From assembly GCF_003105155.1 (NCBI RefSeq), contig NZ_QETK01000012.1:92361-156360 (forward strand): a DNA stretch of 64,000 nt, given 5' to 3'. The first letter of the stretch is position 1; each line of letters begins with the position of its first letter. Shown in pieces: positions 35,590 to 44,381 of this stretch. The DNA is from Pseudomonas sp. SDI (GTDB lineage: Bacteria; Pseudomonadota; Gammaproteobacteria; Pseudomonadales; Pseudomonadaceae). The notes beneath the pieces were generated by a model. That model saw only the letters and a list, made by a program, of their open reading frames with translations. It was not told the DNA's origin and did not search any database. A program made the translations under genes and the position numbers.

Positions 35590-35614
35590 CCCCGCCTTCA
35601 TGGCGGGGTTTTTT
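35590..35614 (+). terminator. Intrinsic terminator of pykA
   Basis: CCCCGCC and GGCGGGG pair around five bases and run into six T residues, 22 bases after the stop. Confidence 0.92.
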
Positions 35615-35622
35615 GTGGGTTT

Positions 35623-36561
35623 TCAGGCATGCCCGACGAACACATCGGCAAACAGCTGATTCCTCGGCAAGCCCGCCAGAAACATCTGCCGCGCAAACTG
35701 CTCGACACTCGCCGGTGCGCCACAGGCCAGTGCCACCGTCTGGCGCGACTGCACGCGCAACGCCGCCAGCGCCTGCGGCAACGCCAGCGGCGTCACCAGT
35801 TCCACCTGCAACGCTGGATGCCCAGTCGCCAACCCGCGCAACGCCTCGGCCAGGTAATGCTGCCCAGCGTCCTGCGCCACATGCAGCAGCCTGATCGGCC
35901 CCTGATGATCCTGGCGCAGCGCTTCGCGCAAGATCCCCCACAACGGCGCGAGCCCGGTGCCTGCCGCCAGCAACCACAACGGTCGCGCCTGCCAGTCGGG
36001 ATCGTAATGCAGCGCACCACCGCGCAACTCGCCCAGGCGCAACGGATCGCCCACCTTCAAGCCACGCGCCGCATCGCAGAATGCCCCCGGCTGGCGGCAA
36101 TCCAGATGAAACTCGAGAAAGCGCTCTTCCTCCGGCAGGCTAGCCAGCGAGTACGGCCGCGCCACGCCCGCAGTATTCCACAACACCAGGTGCTGCCCGG
36201 CCCGATAGCGCAACGGCCGCTGCGGCTGCACACGCAGCCGCAACACGTCCGGCGCCAGCCAGTCGAGCGCGCACACCTGCGCCGGCAAGCCATCGTGCAG
36301 CGGGTCGAACAGCGCCACGCGCAAATCCGTATCGACCCGGCACTGACACGCCAGCCGCCAGCCCTCGTCACGTTGCGCGGCGCTCAGCGCCTCGGGCCTG
36401 GCATCCGCCGGCAGCCCTTCCAGGCATCGCACCAGACAGGCATGACAGCTCCCCGCCCGGCAGCTGTAGGGCACGGCAAAACCTTCGGCATTCAAGGCAT
36501 CGAGCAGGTTGCTGCCCGGCGCTACCGCCCAGCTGCGCGCGGCTACCCGTAACTCAGGCAT
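35623..36561 (-). CDS. 2Fe-2S ferredoxin / FAD-NAD(P) reductase fusion
   Basis: A 312-residue redox protein. An N-terminal plant-type [2Fe-2S] domain has the cluster cysteines in SCRAGSCHACLV (Cys34, 39, 42) and a fourth in LACQC (Cys72 or 74). It is fused to a flavin domain (RPYSLASLPEE, the FAD-binding RxYS motif) and a nicotinamide-binding domain (LLAAGTGLAPLWGIL). This is the layout of the electron-transfer components of ring oxygenases, but no oxygenase gene is near. Its start lies 8 bases inside the end of the diguanylate cyclase gene. Confidence 0.9.
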   Translation of the reverse strand: MPELRVAARSWAVAPGSNLLDALNAEGFAVPYSCRAGSCHACLVRCLEGLPADARPEALSAAQRDEGWRLACQCRVDTDLRVALFDPLHDGLPAQVCALDWLAPDVLRLRVQPQRPLRYRAGQHLVLWNTAGVARPYSLASLPEEERFLEFHLDCRQPGAFCDAARGLKVGDPLRLGELRGGALHYDPDWQARPLWLLAAGTGLAPLWGILREALRQDHQGPIRLLHVAQDAGQHYLAEALRGLATGHPALQVELVTPLALPQALAALRVQSRQTVALACGAPASVEQFARQMFLAGLPRNQLFADVFVGHA

Positions 36562-37666
36562 CGACCACCTCCCATGCCGCTTCGCAACGGTTGCGGCCAA
36601 GCCGCTTGGCCCGGTACAAGGCCTCGTCGGCACGGTGCAGGGCGGTATCGAGGTCGTCGCCCTCGGTCAGCAGGGTCATCCCCGCCGACAGGCTCAACGG
36701 CGCCACGCGCAACCCCACTGCACCCGGCTGGGTATCGGCAAAGGCCAGACGAATGCACTCGCAGCGTTCCACCAAGGCCTCCGCCGTGCAGTCAGGCATC
36801 AGCAGCACGAACTCCTCACCGCCATAGCGCGCGAGCACCGCGTTGTCGTCCAGGCAGCCGTTCGCCGCCTGGGCAAAGGCCTGCAACACCTGATCGCCGG
36901 CGGCGTGGCCGTAGACGTCGTTGATCCGTTTGAAATGATCGAGGTCGATCAGCGCCAACCCGTGCCGCACATTCCCGCGCAGTTGCTCCAGCTCGCGGCC
37001 AGCCAGACGCAGGAAATGCCGACGGTTGAACAATCCGGTCAACTCGTCGGTGGCCACCAGTTCTTCGAGTTGGCCCATCATGCCCCGCAGGGTGTCCCGA
37101 TGCGCCTGCAAGGCGAAGCGACGCTGACGCATGCGCTGGCGCGAGGCCTGCACGTAACTGGCATAGAGGCACAACCAGGTCAGCACGACGAACAGCGTAC
37201 ACACCTGCAACACCGCCAACGGCGGGTCGCTGAGCGTGCCGCCATGGGCTTCGAGGAGGATCAACCCGGTAAAGCTGAAAAACACCACCAGCGCACAGCG
37301 CACGAAGGCCCGCCCGCTGAGATGGAACAGCCCGAACATGAGGATCAGCGGGTAGATCACCAGGAACGTCCCGCGGGCCTGGTCGAGGTTGGCCAGCAGC
37401 CAGGTCTGCCAGGCCAGCGCCAGCAATACCTGGCACTCGGTCAGGCTCGGATCGCGGCAGCGCAGGTTGCGTCCGCTGACGAACACCCAGCCGAGCAGCA
37501 GTTGGCTGAACAACAACAGCCCGGTGCCGACGGTCATTACCGCCAGTGGCGCCAGCACATGGCCGCCAAGAATCGCCATCCATACCAGCAGCAACACCAT
37601 CAGGTAGGTGCAGCCGGCCAGCAGGAAGCGCTTGAGGAGAAGTTTCTGCAGCGCGGATTCGGTCAC
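36554..37666 (-). CDS. Membrane diguanylate cyclase (GGDEF)
   Basis: About 370 residues. Five or six hydrophobic helices in the first 180 residues form a membrane sensor region, followed by a GGDEF domain (ATDELTGLFNRRHFL, ALIDLDHFKRINDVYGHAAGD). The active-site motif is GGEEF at about 282-286, so cyclase activity (2 GTP to c-di-GMP) is expected. No RxxD inhibitory site is seen in the usual position. I place the start at the GTG at 37666, before the first helix; the frame stays open to 37807, so a longer form is possible. It overlaps the ferredoxin-reductase gene by 8 bases. Confidence 0.82.
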   Translation of the reverse strand: MTESALQKLLLKRFLLAGCTYLMVLLLVWMAILGGHVLAPLAVMTVGTGLLLFSQLLLGWVFVSGRNLRCRDPSLTECQVLLALAWQTWLLANLDQARGTFLVIYPLILMFGLFHLSGRAFVRCALVVFFSFTGLILLEAHGGTLSDPPLAVLQVCTLFVVLTWLCLYASYVQASRQRMRQRRFALQAHRDTLRGMMGQLEELVATDELTGLFNRRHFLRLAGRELEQLRGNVRHGLALIDLDHFKRINDVYGHAAGDQVLQAFAQAANGCLDDNAVLARYGGEEFVLLMPDCTAEALVERCECIRLAFADTQPGAVGLRVAPLSLSAGMTLLTEGDDLDTALHRADEALYRAKRLGRNRCEAAWEVVDA

Positions 37667-37965
37667 AGGTGAAATACCGGCCCTGGTAATGGCAAAGAAA
37701 ATTATGGCCAGCTGCCACTTTAGGGGGTGTCTGACGTTATTGCCATGTTTGCCAGGCTTGGCAGGCAAAAACAGTGCCTGCCGCCAGGCGACCTTGGTGG
37801 GGAGCACTGGCCCATGTGCCTGGAGCGCAGACGCGCTATACTGCCGCGCCTTTTTTGCGTCGACCCTTGCGTGTCGGCGCGCCTTGAAAGGTGGCTTCGG
37901 CGTCCTGGCCTGTCCGCGCCGAACTACCTTAATGAATGTTCCCGTCTTTAAGAGGAGCGCGCTGC

Positions 37966-39489
37966 ATGACCGTGATCAAGCAAGACGACCTGATTCAGAG
38001 CGTTGCCGACGCCCTGCAGTTCATTTCGTACTACCACCCCGTTGACTTCATCCAGGCCATGCATGAGGCCTATCTGCGTGAAGAGTCGCCTGCCGCGCGC
38101 GACTCCATCGCCCAGATTCTGATCAACTCGCGCATGTGCGCCACCGGCCACCGGCCGATCTGCCAGGACACCGGTATCGTTACCGTGTTCGTGCGCGTCG
38201 GTATGGATGTGCGCTGGGATGGCGCCACCATGAGCCTGGACGACATGATCAACGAAGGCGTGCGCCGCGCCTACAACCTGCCGGAAAACGTCCTGCGTGC
38301 TTCGATCCTGGCCGACCCGGCCGGTGCGCGCAAGAACACCAAGGACAACACCCCGGCGGTCATTCACTACTCCATCGTCCCGGGCAACACCGTGGAAGTG
38401 GACGTGGCGGCCAAAGGCGGCGGCTCCGAGAACAAGTCGAAGATGGCCATGCTCAACCCGTCCGACTCGATCGTCGACTGGGTACTGAAGACCGTGCCGA
38501 CCATGGGTGCCGGCTGGTGCCCACCGGGCATGCTCGGTATCGGTATCGGCGGTACTGCCGAGAAAGCCGCGGTCATGGCCAAGGAAGTGTTGATGGAATC
38601 CATCGACATTCACGAGCTCAAGGCCCGCGGCCCGCAGAACCGCATCGAAGAGATCCGTCTGGAGCTGTTCGACAAGGTCAACCAGCTGGGCATCGGTGCC
38701 CAGGGCCTGGGCGGCCTGACCACCGTGCTCGACGTGAAGATCATGGACTACCCGACCCACGCTGCCTCGCTGCCGGTGTGCATGATCCCGAACTGCGCCG
38801 CCACCCGTCACGCGCACTTCGTGCTCGACGGCTCCGGCCCGGCCGACCTCGAAGCGCCGTCGCTGGACGCCTACCCGGAAATCGTCTGGGAAGCCGGCCC
38901 GTCGGCCCGTCGTGTCGACCTCGACACCCTGACCCCGGAAGACGTGCAGAGCTGGAAACCGGGCGAGACCATCCTGCTCAACGGCAAGATGCTCACCGGC
39001 CGCGACGCGGCGCACAAGCGCATGGTCGAGATGCTGAACAAGGGCGAAGCGCTGCCGGTCGACCTCAAGGGTCGCTTCATCTACTACGTCGGCCCGGTTG
39101 ATCCGGTGGGCGACGAAGTGGTTGGCCCGGCGGGCCCGACCACCGCCACGCGGATGGACAAGTTCACCCGTCAGATCCTCGAGCAGACTGGCCTGTTGGG
39201 CATGATCGGCAAATCCGAGCGCGGCCCTACCGCAATCGAAGCGATCAAGGACAACAAGGCGGTGTACCTGATGGCCGTGGGTGGCGCTGCCTACCTGGTG
39301 GCTCAGGCGATCAAGAAATCCAAAGTGCTGGCGTTCGCCGAGCTGGGGATGGAAGCGATCTACGAGTTCGAAGTCAAGGACATGCCGGTCACCGTCGCGG
39401 TGGACAGCAACGGCGAGTCGGTGCACATCACTGGCCCAGCGATCTGGCAGAACAAGATCGCCGAAAGCCTGGCGGTGGAAGTGAAGTAA
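37966..39489 (+). CDS. Class I (iron-sulfur) fumarate hydratase
   Basis: A 507-residue oxygen-sensitive fumarase of the FumA/FumB type, converting fumarate and malate in the TCA cycle. The N-terminal catalytic half holds conserved cysteines in INSRMCATGHRPICQDTG and MIPNCAATRHAHFV, candidates for [4Fe-4S] ligands. The C-terminal fumarase domain contains GETILLNGKMLTGRDAAHKRM. The start at 37966 has GAGGAG upstream; the earlier in-frame ATG at 37936 has none. A TATACT at 37837-37842 is a possible -10. No gene lies between 37667 and 37965. Confidence 0.95.
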   Translation: MTVIKQDDLIQSVADALQFISYYHPVDFIQAMHEAYLREESPAARDSIAQILINSRMCATGHRPICQDTGIVTVFVRVGMDVRWDGATMSLDDMINEGVRRAYNLPENVLRASILADPAGARKNTKDNTPAVIHYSIVPGNTVEVDVAAKGGGSENKSKMAMLNPSDSIVDWVLKTVPTMGAGWCPPGMLGIGIGGTAEKAAVMAKEVLMESIDIHELKARGPQNRIEEIRLELFDKVNQLGIGAQGLGGLTTVLDVKIMDYPTHAASLPVCMIPNCAATRHAHFVLDGSGPADLEAPSLDAYPEIVWEAGPSARRVDLDTLTPEDVQSWKPGETILLNGKMLTGRDAAHKRMVEMLNKGEALPVDLKGRFIYYVGPVDPVGDEVVGPAGPTTATRMDKFTRQILEQTGLLGMIGKSERGPTAIEAIKDNKAVYLMAVGGAAYLVAQAIKKSKVLAFAELGMEAIYEFEVKDMPVTVAVDSNGESVHITGPAIWQNKIAESLAVEVK

Positions 39490-39510
39490 ACCTGCGGGTT
39501 TGTTTCAGCG

Positions 39511-39549
39511 AAAAAGCGGCAATGGGTGCAGACCCCTTGCCGCTTTTTT
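39511..39549. terminator. Terminator between fumarase and the MFS gene
   Basis: AAAAAGCGGCAA pairs with TTGCCGCTTTTTT around 14 bases, with A and T runs on both sides. It can serve both convergent genes. Confidence 0.9.
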
Positions 39550-39553
39550 CGTT

Positions 39554-40756
39554 TCAGAGCGACTGACTGGCCGCGCTGGCGTGTAGCTGCAAGCGGCGCT
39601 GGCCGTACAGCGCCACGCCCAGCACCACGACGCCGGCCAGCAGCGCCACGACAAAGCCGCTACGCGCATCGAACGCATCCACTACCTGCCCCGCCGCTGC
39701 CGCGCCCAGTGCCACGCCGATGCCGAGGCCGGAGATCAGCCAGGTCAGCGCTTCGGTTAAGCGCGCGCCGGGGACCATCTGCTCGGCCAGGGTCATGGCC
39801 ACGATCAAGGTCGGGGCGAAGAATATGCCGGCGATCAACACCGCCAGCGACAGCCCGAAAATCGTGCTGGACACCAGCAGCGGCAGCGTGGTGGCGGCCG
39901 TCGCCAGCCCGCACCAGAGGAACAGTCGCGGCAGCGGCGTGCGCAGTTTCAGGCCGCCGAAGACCAGCCCGGCGATACACGACCCGAGGGCATACACCGA
40001 AAGCACGATACTCGCAGCTGCCGGCTGGCCTTCCTGCTGGGCGAACGCCACGCTGACCACATCGATGGTACCGACGATGGTGCCCATGGCGACCAGCAGC
40101 AACACCAGCACACGCATGCACCCGAGGCGGATCACCGATTGCCGGTGCTCGGCGGTGACCGGCTGCACAGGAGGTTCGGTACGGCGCTGGACGACGAATG
40201 CGTACACGCCGATCGCCAGCAGCAGCGCCGCCACCAGCGGCCCGGCTTGCGGGAACAGGGCCACGCTGAGGCCGACGGCCAGCGGTGGGCCGGCGATGAA
40301 GCAGACTTCGTCGAGTACCGATTCCAGCGCATAGGCAGTGTTCAGCTGCGGTGTGCCGCGGTAGATCTGCGTCCAGCGGGCGCGCACCATGGCCGACATG
40401 CTCGGCATGAAGCCGCTGAACACGGCACAGACGAACAGGCTCCAGTCCGGCGCTGGCCAGTGCGCGCAGGCCAGCAGCGCGAGCAGGCCGCTGGTACTGA
40501 TGGCTGCGGCGCCGGGCAGGACCTTGTGCTGGCCGAAGCGGTCGACCAGCCGGGAAATCTGTGGGGCGAGCAGCGCCGTGGTCAGGGCGAAAGTGGCGGC
40601 CACCGCCCCGGCCAGGGCGTAGTTGTCGCGCAACAAGGCGAGCATGGTAATCAGGCCAATACCGGTCATGCCGATCGGCAGGCGGGCAATCAGCCCCGCC
40701 AGCACAAAACCGCGGCTGCCGGGTTGGTCGAACAGTTCACGGTAGGGGTTGGCCAT
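39554..40756 (-). CDS. MFS transporter, divergent from its TetR regulator
   Basis: A 400-residue protein with about twelve helices and MFS features: ISRLVDRFGQHKVLPGA in the helix 2-3 loop and a central loop around residue 195. It looks like an efflux-type drug:proton antiporter lacking a long central loop. The substrate cannot be inferred. It is transcribed away from a TetR-type gene with a perfect palindrome between them, the usual layout for a repressor-controlled exporter. Confidence 0.88.
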   Translation of the reverse strand: MANPYRELFDQPGSRGFVLAGLIARLPIGMTGIGLITMLALLRDNYALAGAVAATFALTTALLAPQISRLVDRFGQHKVLPGAAAISTSGLLALLACAHWPAPDWSLFVCAVFSGFMPSMSAMVRARWTQIYRGTPQLNTAYALESVLDEVCFIAGPPLAVGLSVALFPQAGPLVAALLLAIGVYAFVVQRRTEPPVQPVTAEHRQSVIRLGCMRVLVLLLVAMGTIVGTIDVVSVAFAQQEGQPAAASIVLSVYALGSCIAGLVFGGLKLRTPLPRLFLWCGLATAATTLPLLVSSTIFGLSLAVLIAGIFFAPTLIVAMTLAEQMVPGARLTEALTWLISGLGIGVALGAAAAGQVVDAFDARSGFVVALLAGVVVLGVALYGQRRLQLHASAASQSL

Positions 40757-40798
40757 CTTGGCACGCTCTTGCTTTCGATAAGGCGAACAGTGAATATT

Positions 40799-40815
40799 AC
40801 ATACGCTACGTATGT
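40799..40815. promoter_or_regulatory. Perfect 7-3-7 palindrome, operator candidate
   Basis: ACATACG and CGTATGT flank CTA between the divergent MFS and TetR genes, 24 bases from the TetR ATG and 43 from the MFS start. Shape and place fit a TetR-family dimer site controlling both. Confidence 0.75.
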
Positions 40816-40838
40816 CAAATCACATTCTGGAGTCATTC

Positions 40839-41435
40839 ATGCCCCGTCGAACCCGTGCCGACATGATTGAAGACACCCGCGCCCGGCTGCTGGCAGCAGG
40901 CCGCGAGGCATTTGGGCGCCGGGGCTACGCGCAGGCGTCGATGGACGATTTCACCGCCGGCGCCGGCTTGACGCGGGGGGCGCTGTATCACCATTTCGGC
41001 GACAAGCAGGGCTTGCTGGCGGCGGTGGTCGCGCAGATCGACGCGGAAATGGACGCGCGCCTGCGCGCAATTTCCGCGGCGGCGCCGGATGCCTGGACGG
41101 GGTTCAGCGAGCGCTGCCGGGCGTATCTGCAGATGGCCCAGGAGGCGGAGATTCAACGACTGGTGTTGCAGGATGCGCGGGCGGTGCTCGGCGCGACGAC
41201 GGCGGTGTCGCAACAGCAGTGCATTGGGTCGATGCAAGGAATGTTGCAGGACCTCATGGATGCGGGCGTGGTGCGCCAGGTGGATGCCGCAGCGCTGGCG
41301 CGGATGCTGTATGGCGCGCTGGCCGAGGCGGCCGGCTGGATTGCCCAGGAGGAATATGGGCAGGCGCGGTTGCACCAGGCACTGGGGGCGCTGGAGGTGA
41401 TGTTGCAAGGGATTCAGGTAACTGAAACCCGATGA
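40839..41435 (+). CDS. TetR-family transcriptional regulator
   Basis: A 198-residue repressor-type protein. The N-terminal helix-turn-helix spans about residues 10-55 (TRARLLAAGREAFGRRGYAQASMDDFTAGAGLTRGALYHHFGDK). The C-terminal ligand domain is helical and not informative. The ATG at 40839 is preferred over one at 40812, which lies inside the operator palindrome. It most likely controls the divergent MFS exporter and itself; the inducer is unknown. Confidence 0.9.
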   Translation: MPRRTRADMIEDTRARLLAAGREAFGRRGYAQASMDDFTAGAGLTRGALYHHFGDKQGLLAAVVAQIDAEMDARLRAISAAAPDAWTGFSERCRAYLQMAQEAEIQRLVLQDARAVLGATTAVSQQQCIGSMQGMLQDLMDAGVVRQVDAAALARMLYGALAEAAGWIAQEEYGQARLHQALGALEVMLQGIQVTETR

Positions 41436-41554
41436 AGTGGCGCTCAGCGCTCCTGCGCCACGCCCAGGCTTGCGTACCTGATATTTTTGCCAGGTGACAG
41501 GCTGTAAAGCGAGGAACACAGTGGGCACCGGGATAGCCCTTGCGGAACCTCACC

Positions 41555-42523
41555 ATGTTGCCGTGCAATAAACACCTGTTGTGCCGTAATCGCTACGACG
41601 TCCTGGATCGGCTAGGCAGCGTAGACCTTGCCGAGCAGGCGAGCCTACTTTGTTTCTACAGCGGCAAACGCCGGGTCACCGAAGTAGCGGACAACCGACA
41701 GCGCTCGCTGTTGTTGCACGACGATCGACTGCTCGCCCAACATCGAGGCCAAACTGGATCGGGCGAGACAGCGTTATTGCTTACCGATCGTCAACAGTCG
41801 ATTCTGGGCGTAGCGGCGACCACCTCTGGGTCAGCCTATCTGCCGTTTGGCTTCCACGCCCCCATGAGCCAGGTGGCGGGCTTGCCGGGGTTCAACGGCG
41901 AGCCATGCGAGCCGACAACCGGGCACTATCTGTTGGGCAATGGCTACCGCGCGTATCTCCCGCAGTTGATGCGCTTCAACAGCCCCGACAGTTGGAGCCC
42001 GTTTGGCCAGGGTGGGTTGAATACCTACGGGTATTGCCTGGGGGATCCGGTCAATACCCGCGACCCGAGCGGGCATTTCCCCAACCCGTGGAAAGCCCTG
42101 AAAAGGCTGTTCGGCTCTGGCAAGCCGCTGAGGCGTGCAGCCACGCGGGTCGACAATCCGCCAGTGGCAACTCCCATCAGCACGGCTACTGGCACAGCTG
42201 CCCCGCCGCCTTACAGCCGATTCGCCCGCCCCGCCCCACCGCCTTATACCGCCGAAGGCGCCAACGTAGCGATTCCCCCAGTGGCAAACGGGATGCCGCC
42301 GGCCTACACACCTTTCGTGCTGCCGCCTTCATATCCGCACGGTCAGCGCTTCATGGCGTCGGGCTATACTCCAGATCCGCTCGTGCGAAAACTAGACGAC
42401 GCGCTCAGCGTTACCGACCCTTACATTCATGACCCACATATCGACGAAGCCCTGCACGCCGCCTCGCTGGTCGAGCGAGACCCATGGGCCTGGTCACTGT
42501 CGCCGTCCAGCGTTCGCCGCTGA
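41555..42523 (+). CDS. Orphan RHS repeat-associated core protein with four PPxY motifs
   Basis: A 322-residue protein with the RHS core C-terminal signature at about residues 146-180 (RFNSPDSWSPFGQGG, YCLGDPVNTRDPSGH) after a short N-terminal domain shared with the gene at 1-788. Beyond the core the tail is proline-rich and unlike the paralogue except for repeated PPxY motifs: PPPY at 217-220 and 228-231, PPAY at 248-251, PPSY at 257-260. There is no signal peptide, no recognised toxin domain and no obvious immunity gene. The ATG at 41555 (GGAAC eight bases before) aligns with the paralogue's start; a TTG at 41540 is possible. The function is unknown; effector or toxin activity is inference. 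Confidence 0.88.
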   Translation: MLPCNKHLLCRNRYDVLDRLGSVDLAEQASLLCFYSGKRRVTEVADNRQRSLLLHDDRLLAQHRGQTGSGETALLLTDRQQSILGVAATTSGSAYLPFGFHAPMSQVAGLPGFNGEPCEPTTGHYLLGNGYRAYLPQLMRFNSPDSWSPFGQGGLNTYGYCLGDPVNTRDPSGHFPNPWKALKRLFGSGKPLRRAATRVDNPPVATPISTATGTAAPPPYSRFARPAPPPYTAEGANVAIPPVANGMPPAYTPFVLPPSYPHGQRFMASGYTPDPLVRKLDDALSVTDPYIHDPHIDEALHAASLVERDPWAWSLSPSSVRR

Positions 42524-42609
42524 CAGGCCGCCGCGCAGACGGACAGCATCGCCGGCAAGGCCAGCGCGCGCAGCGCCAAGGGGCGCAGGGGGAGACAGCC
42601 TCCCGCCAC

Positions 42610-43767
42610 TCAGTTGCGCCGATCCAGCACATTCACCACCAACCGGTCCAGCCAGCCCCACACCCGCTGCTGCACCCGCCGCCACAGCGGTCGTGCCTGC
42701 CAGTGATCCAGATCGACTTCCAGGCTCTGCGCGAAGTCCCGCTCGAAGCTCGCCGCCACCGCACCGGTCAACCCCGGATCGATCGCCTCGACATTCGCCT
42801 CAAGATTGAAGCGCAAATTCCAATGATCGAAATTGCACGAACCAATGCTCACCCAGTCATCCACCAGCACCATCTTCAGGTGCAGGAAACACGGCTGGTA
42901 CTCGAAAATCCTCACCCCGGCGCGCAGCAACCGCGGGTAATAACGATGCCCGGCATAGCGCACCGACGGGTGATCGGTACGCGGCCCGGTCAGCAGCAAG
43001 CGCACGTCGATGCCCCGCGCGGCGGCCCGACGTAACGACCGGCGCACCTTCCAGGTCGGCAGAAAATACGGCGTCGCCAGCCAGATCCGCCGACTGCCGC
43101 TGTTCAACGCCCGCACCAGCGCCTGCAGGATGTCGCGGTGCTGACGGGCATCGGCATACGCCACCCGCCCCAGCCCTACGCCGCTCATCGGCACCCGTGG
43201 CAAATGCGCCAAACCGAAATGCGTCGGCGGTCGCCAGGCCGTGCGCCGCAGGTTGGCCCGCCACTGCCGGTCGAACAGCATCTGCCAGTCCGCCACCAAT
43301 GGCCCTTCCATCTGCACCATCACTTCATGCCATTCGCTGCTGTCTTCGCCCGGCCGCCAGAACTGATCGGTCACCCCGGTCCCGCCGACCATCGCCCAGC
43401 GCTGGTCGACCAGCACCAGCTTGCGATGGTCGCGGTAAAGATTGCGCACACCGCGTCGCCAGCGCAGCCGGTTGTACAAGCGCAGCTCGACCCCGGCCGC
43501 CTGCAAGCGCTGGCGCAGGCTCAGGGTGAGGGCCAGCGAGCCGTAATCGTCGAACAGGCAGCGTACCTGCACGCCACGCTCGGCCGCCGTGACCAGCGCC
43601 TGCACCATCACCTCGGCGCACGCCCCGGCCTCGACCAGGTACAGTTCCAGATCGACCTGGAACTCGGCGCGAACAATCGCCGTGAGCATGCGCGGAAAGA
43701 ACGCGGGGCCGTCAATCAGCAGCTCGAACTGGTTGCCGGAGCGCCAGGGAAAGACCGGCCCGGCCAT
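42610..43767 (-). CDS. clsB: Phospholipase D-family cardiolipin synthase B-like enzyme
   Basis: A 385-residue enzyme with two HKD motifs: DHRKLVLVDQRWAMVGGTG near residue 115 and HLKMVLVDDWVSIGSCNFD near residue 298. There are no N-terminal membrane helices, as in ClsB (YbhO). Members join phosphatidylglycerol with another phospholipid or polyol to make cardiolipin-type lipids. The second HKD has Asp followed by Asp and a full GSxN tail, so both half-sites look active. It begins one base after the yceI stop. The tail beyond residue 360 is short and basic. The exact substrate is inferred. Confidence 0.88.
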   Translation of the reverse strand: MAGPVFPWRSGNQFELLIDGPAFFPRMLTAIVRAEFQVDLELYLVEAGACAEVMVQALVTAAERGVQVRCLFDDYGSLALTLSLRQRLQAAGVELRLYNRLRWRRGVRNLYRDHRKLVLVDQRWAMVGGTGVTDQFWRPGEDSSEWHEVMVQMEGPLVADWQMLFDRQWRANLRRTAWRPPTHFGLAHLPRVPMSGVGLGRVAYADARQHRDILQALVRALNSGSRRIWLATPYFLPTWKVRRSLRRAAARGIDVRLLLTGPRTDHPSVRYAGHRYYPRLLRAGVRIFEYQPCFLHLKMVLVDDWVSIGSCNFDHWNLRFNLEANVEAIDPGLTGAVAASFERDFAQSLEVDLDHWQARPLWRRVQQRVWGWLDRLVVNVLDRRN

Positions 43768-43768
43768 C

Positions 43769-44350
43769 TCAGCGCGCCGTGAAGATCAGCACCGCACCCA
43801 CCGGCACCGACAGGTTGATCGACTTGAGCCCAGCCAGCTTGCGCAGCCGGGTCAGCCCCGGCACCAGGTCGAAATGCTCGGCGCGCAGCACCAGTGGCTC
43901 CAGGGTCACCACCTGAAAACGTCGCTCGTCCAGCCGGGTCGCCAGCAACTGGGCGTTGTAGCTGTGCGACTTGCCATGCAGGTTGACCGTCAGCGGCAGG
44001 CGCAACTCGACCTGGGCACCATTGGCCAGGTCGTTGATCGGACGCAAATCGAGCTGCGCCTCGACGGTGGCCTCGGGGAAGCTGGCCACCTGGAACAGTT
44101 CCTTGCGCATGCGCTCGTCGCGCAGCGGGATGCCACTGTTTACCGAGTCCATCTCGATCTGCAACTGCGCGGCGCCCTTGCGGTCGACCTTGCCGTGCAG
44201 CACCAGGAACCGATGCACCTCGGATACGTCGCCGTTCTTGCTGGTGATGAACGACAACCGCGACGACTCGTTGTCCAGATACCAGTTGGCCTGGGCCGGC
44301 AGGGTGAACAGGGCCAACAGGGCGAGAAGGAGGCGGCAACGGCTGAACAT
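43769..44350 (-). CDS. YceI-family periplasmic protein
   Basis: A 193-residue secreted protein. The signal peptide is about residues 1-21 (LLLALLALFTLPAQA), followed by a single YceI lipocalin-like barrel: WYLDNESSRLSFITSKNGDVSEVHRF at the start and LTVNLHGKSHSYNAQLLATRLDERRF in the centre. YceI proteins bind polyisoprenoids or other long amphiphiles. It directly precedes the cardiolipin synthase-like gene (1 base apart), so the two are probably co-transcribed. The ligand is unknown. Confidence 0.9.
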   Translation of the reverse strand: MFSRCRLLLALLALFTLPAQANWYLDNESSRLSFITSKNGDVSEVHRFLVLHGKVDRKGAAQLQIEMDSVNSGIPLRDERMRKELFQVASFPEATVEAQLDLRPINDLANGAQVELRLPLTVNLHGKSHSYNAQLLATRLDERRFQVVTLEPLVLRAEHFDLVPGLTRLRKLAGLKSINLSVPVGAVLIFTAR

Positions 44351-44381
44351 GCGAAATCCTGAAACGTAGGGGTCGCCAACC

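Noticed and set aside
37948..39426. 492-residue minus-strand frame opposite fumarase
   Set aside because: Same cause: codon structure of the fumarase gene opens the opposite frame; its His/Val/Asp-rich composition is typical of such shadows.
42524..42609. Immunity gene after the RHS protein
   Set aside because: Only 86 bases separate it from the opposing cardiolipin-synthase-like gene, and no ORF with a start and ribosome site fits.
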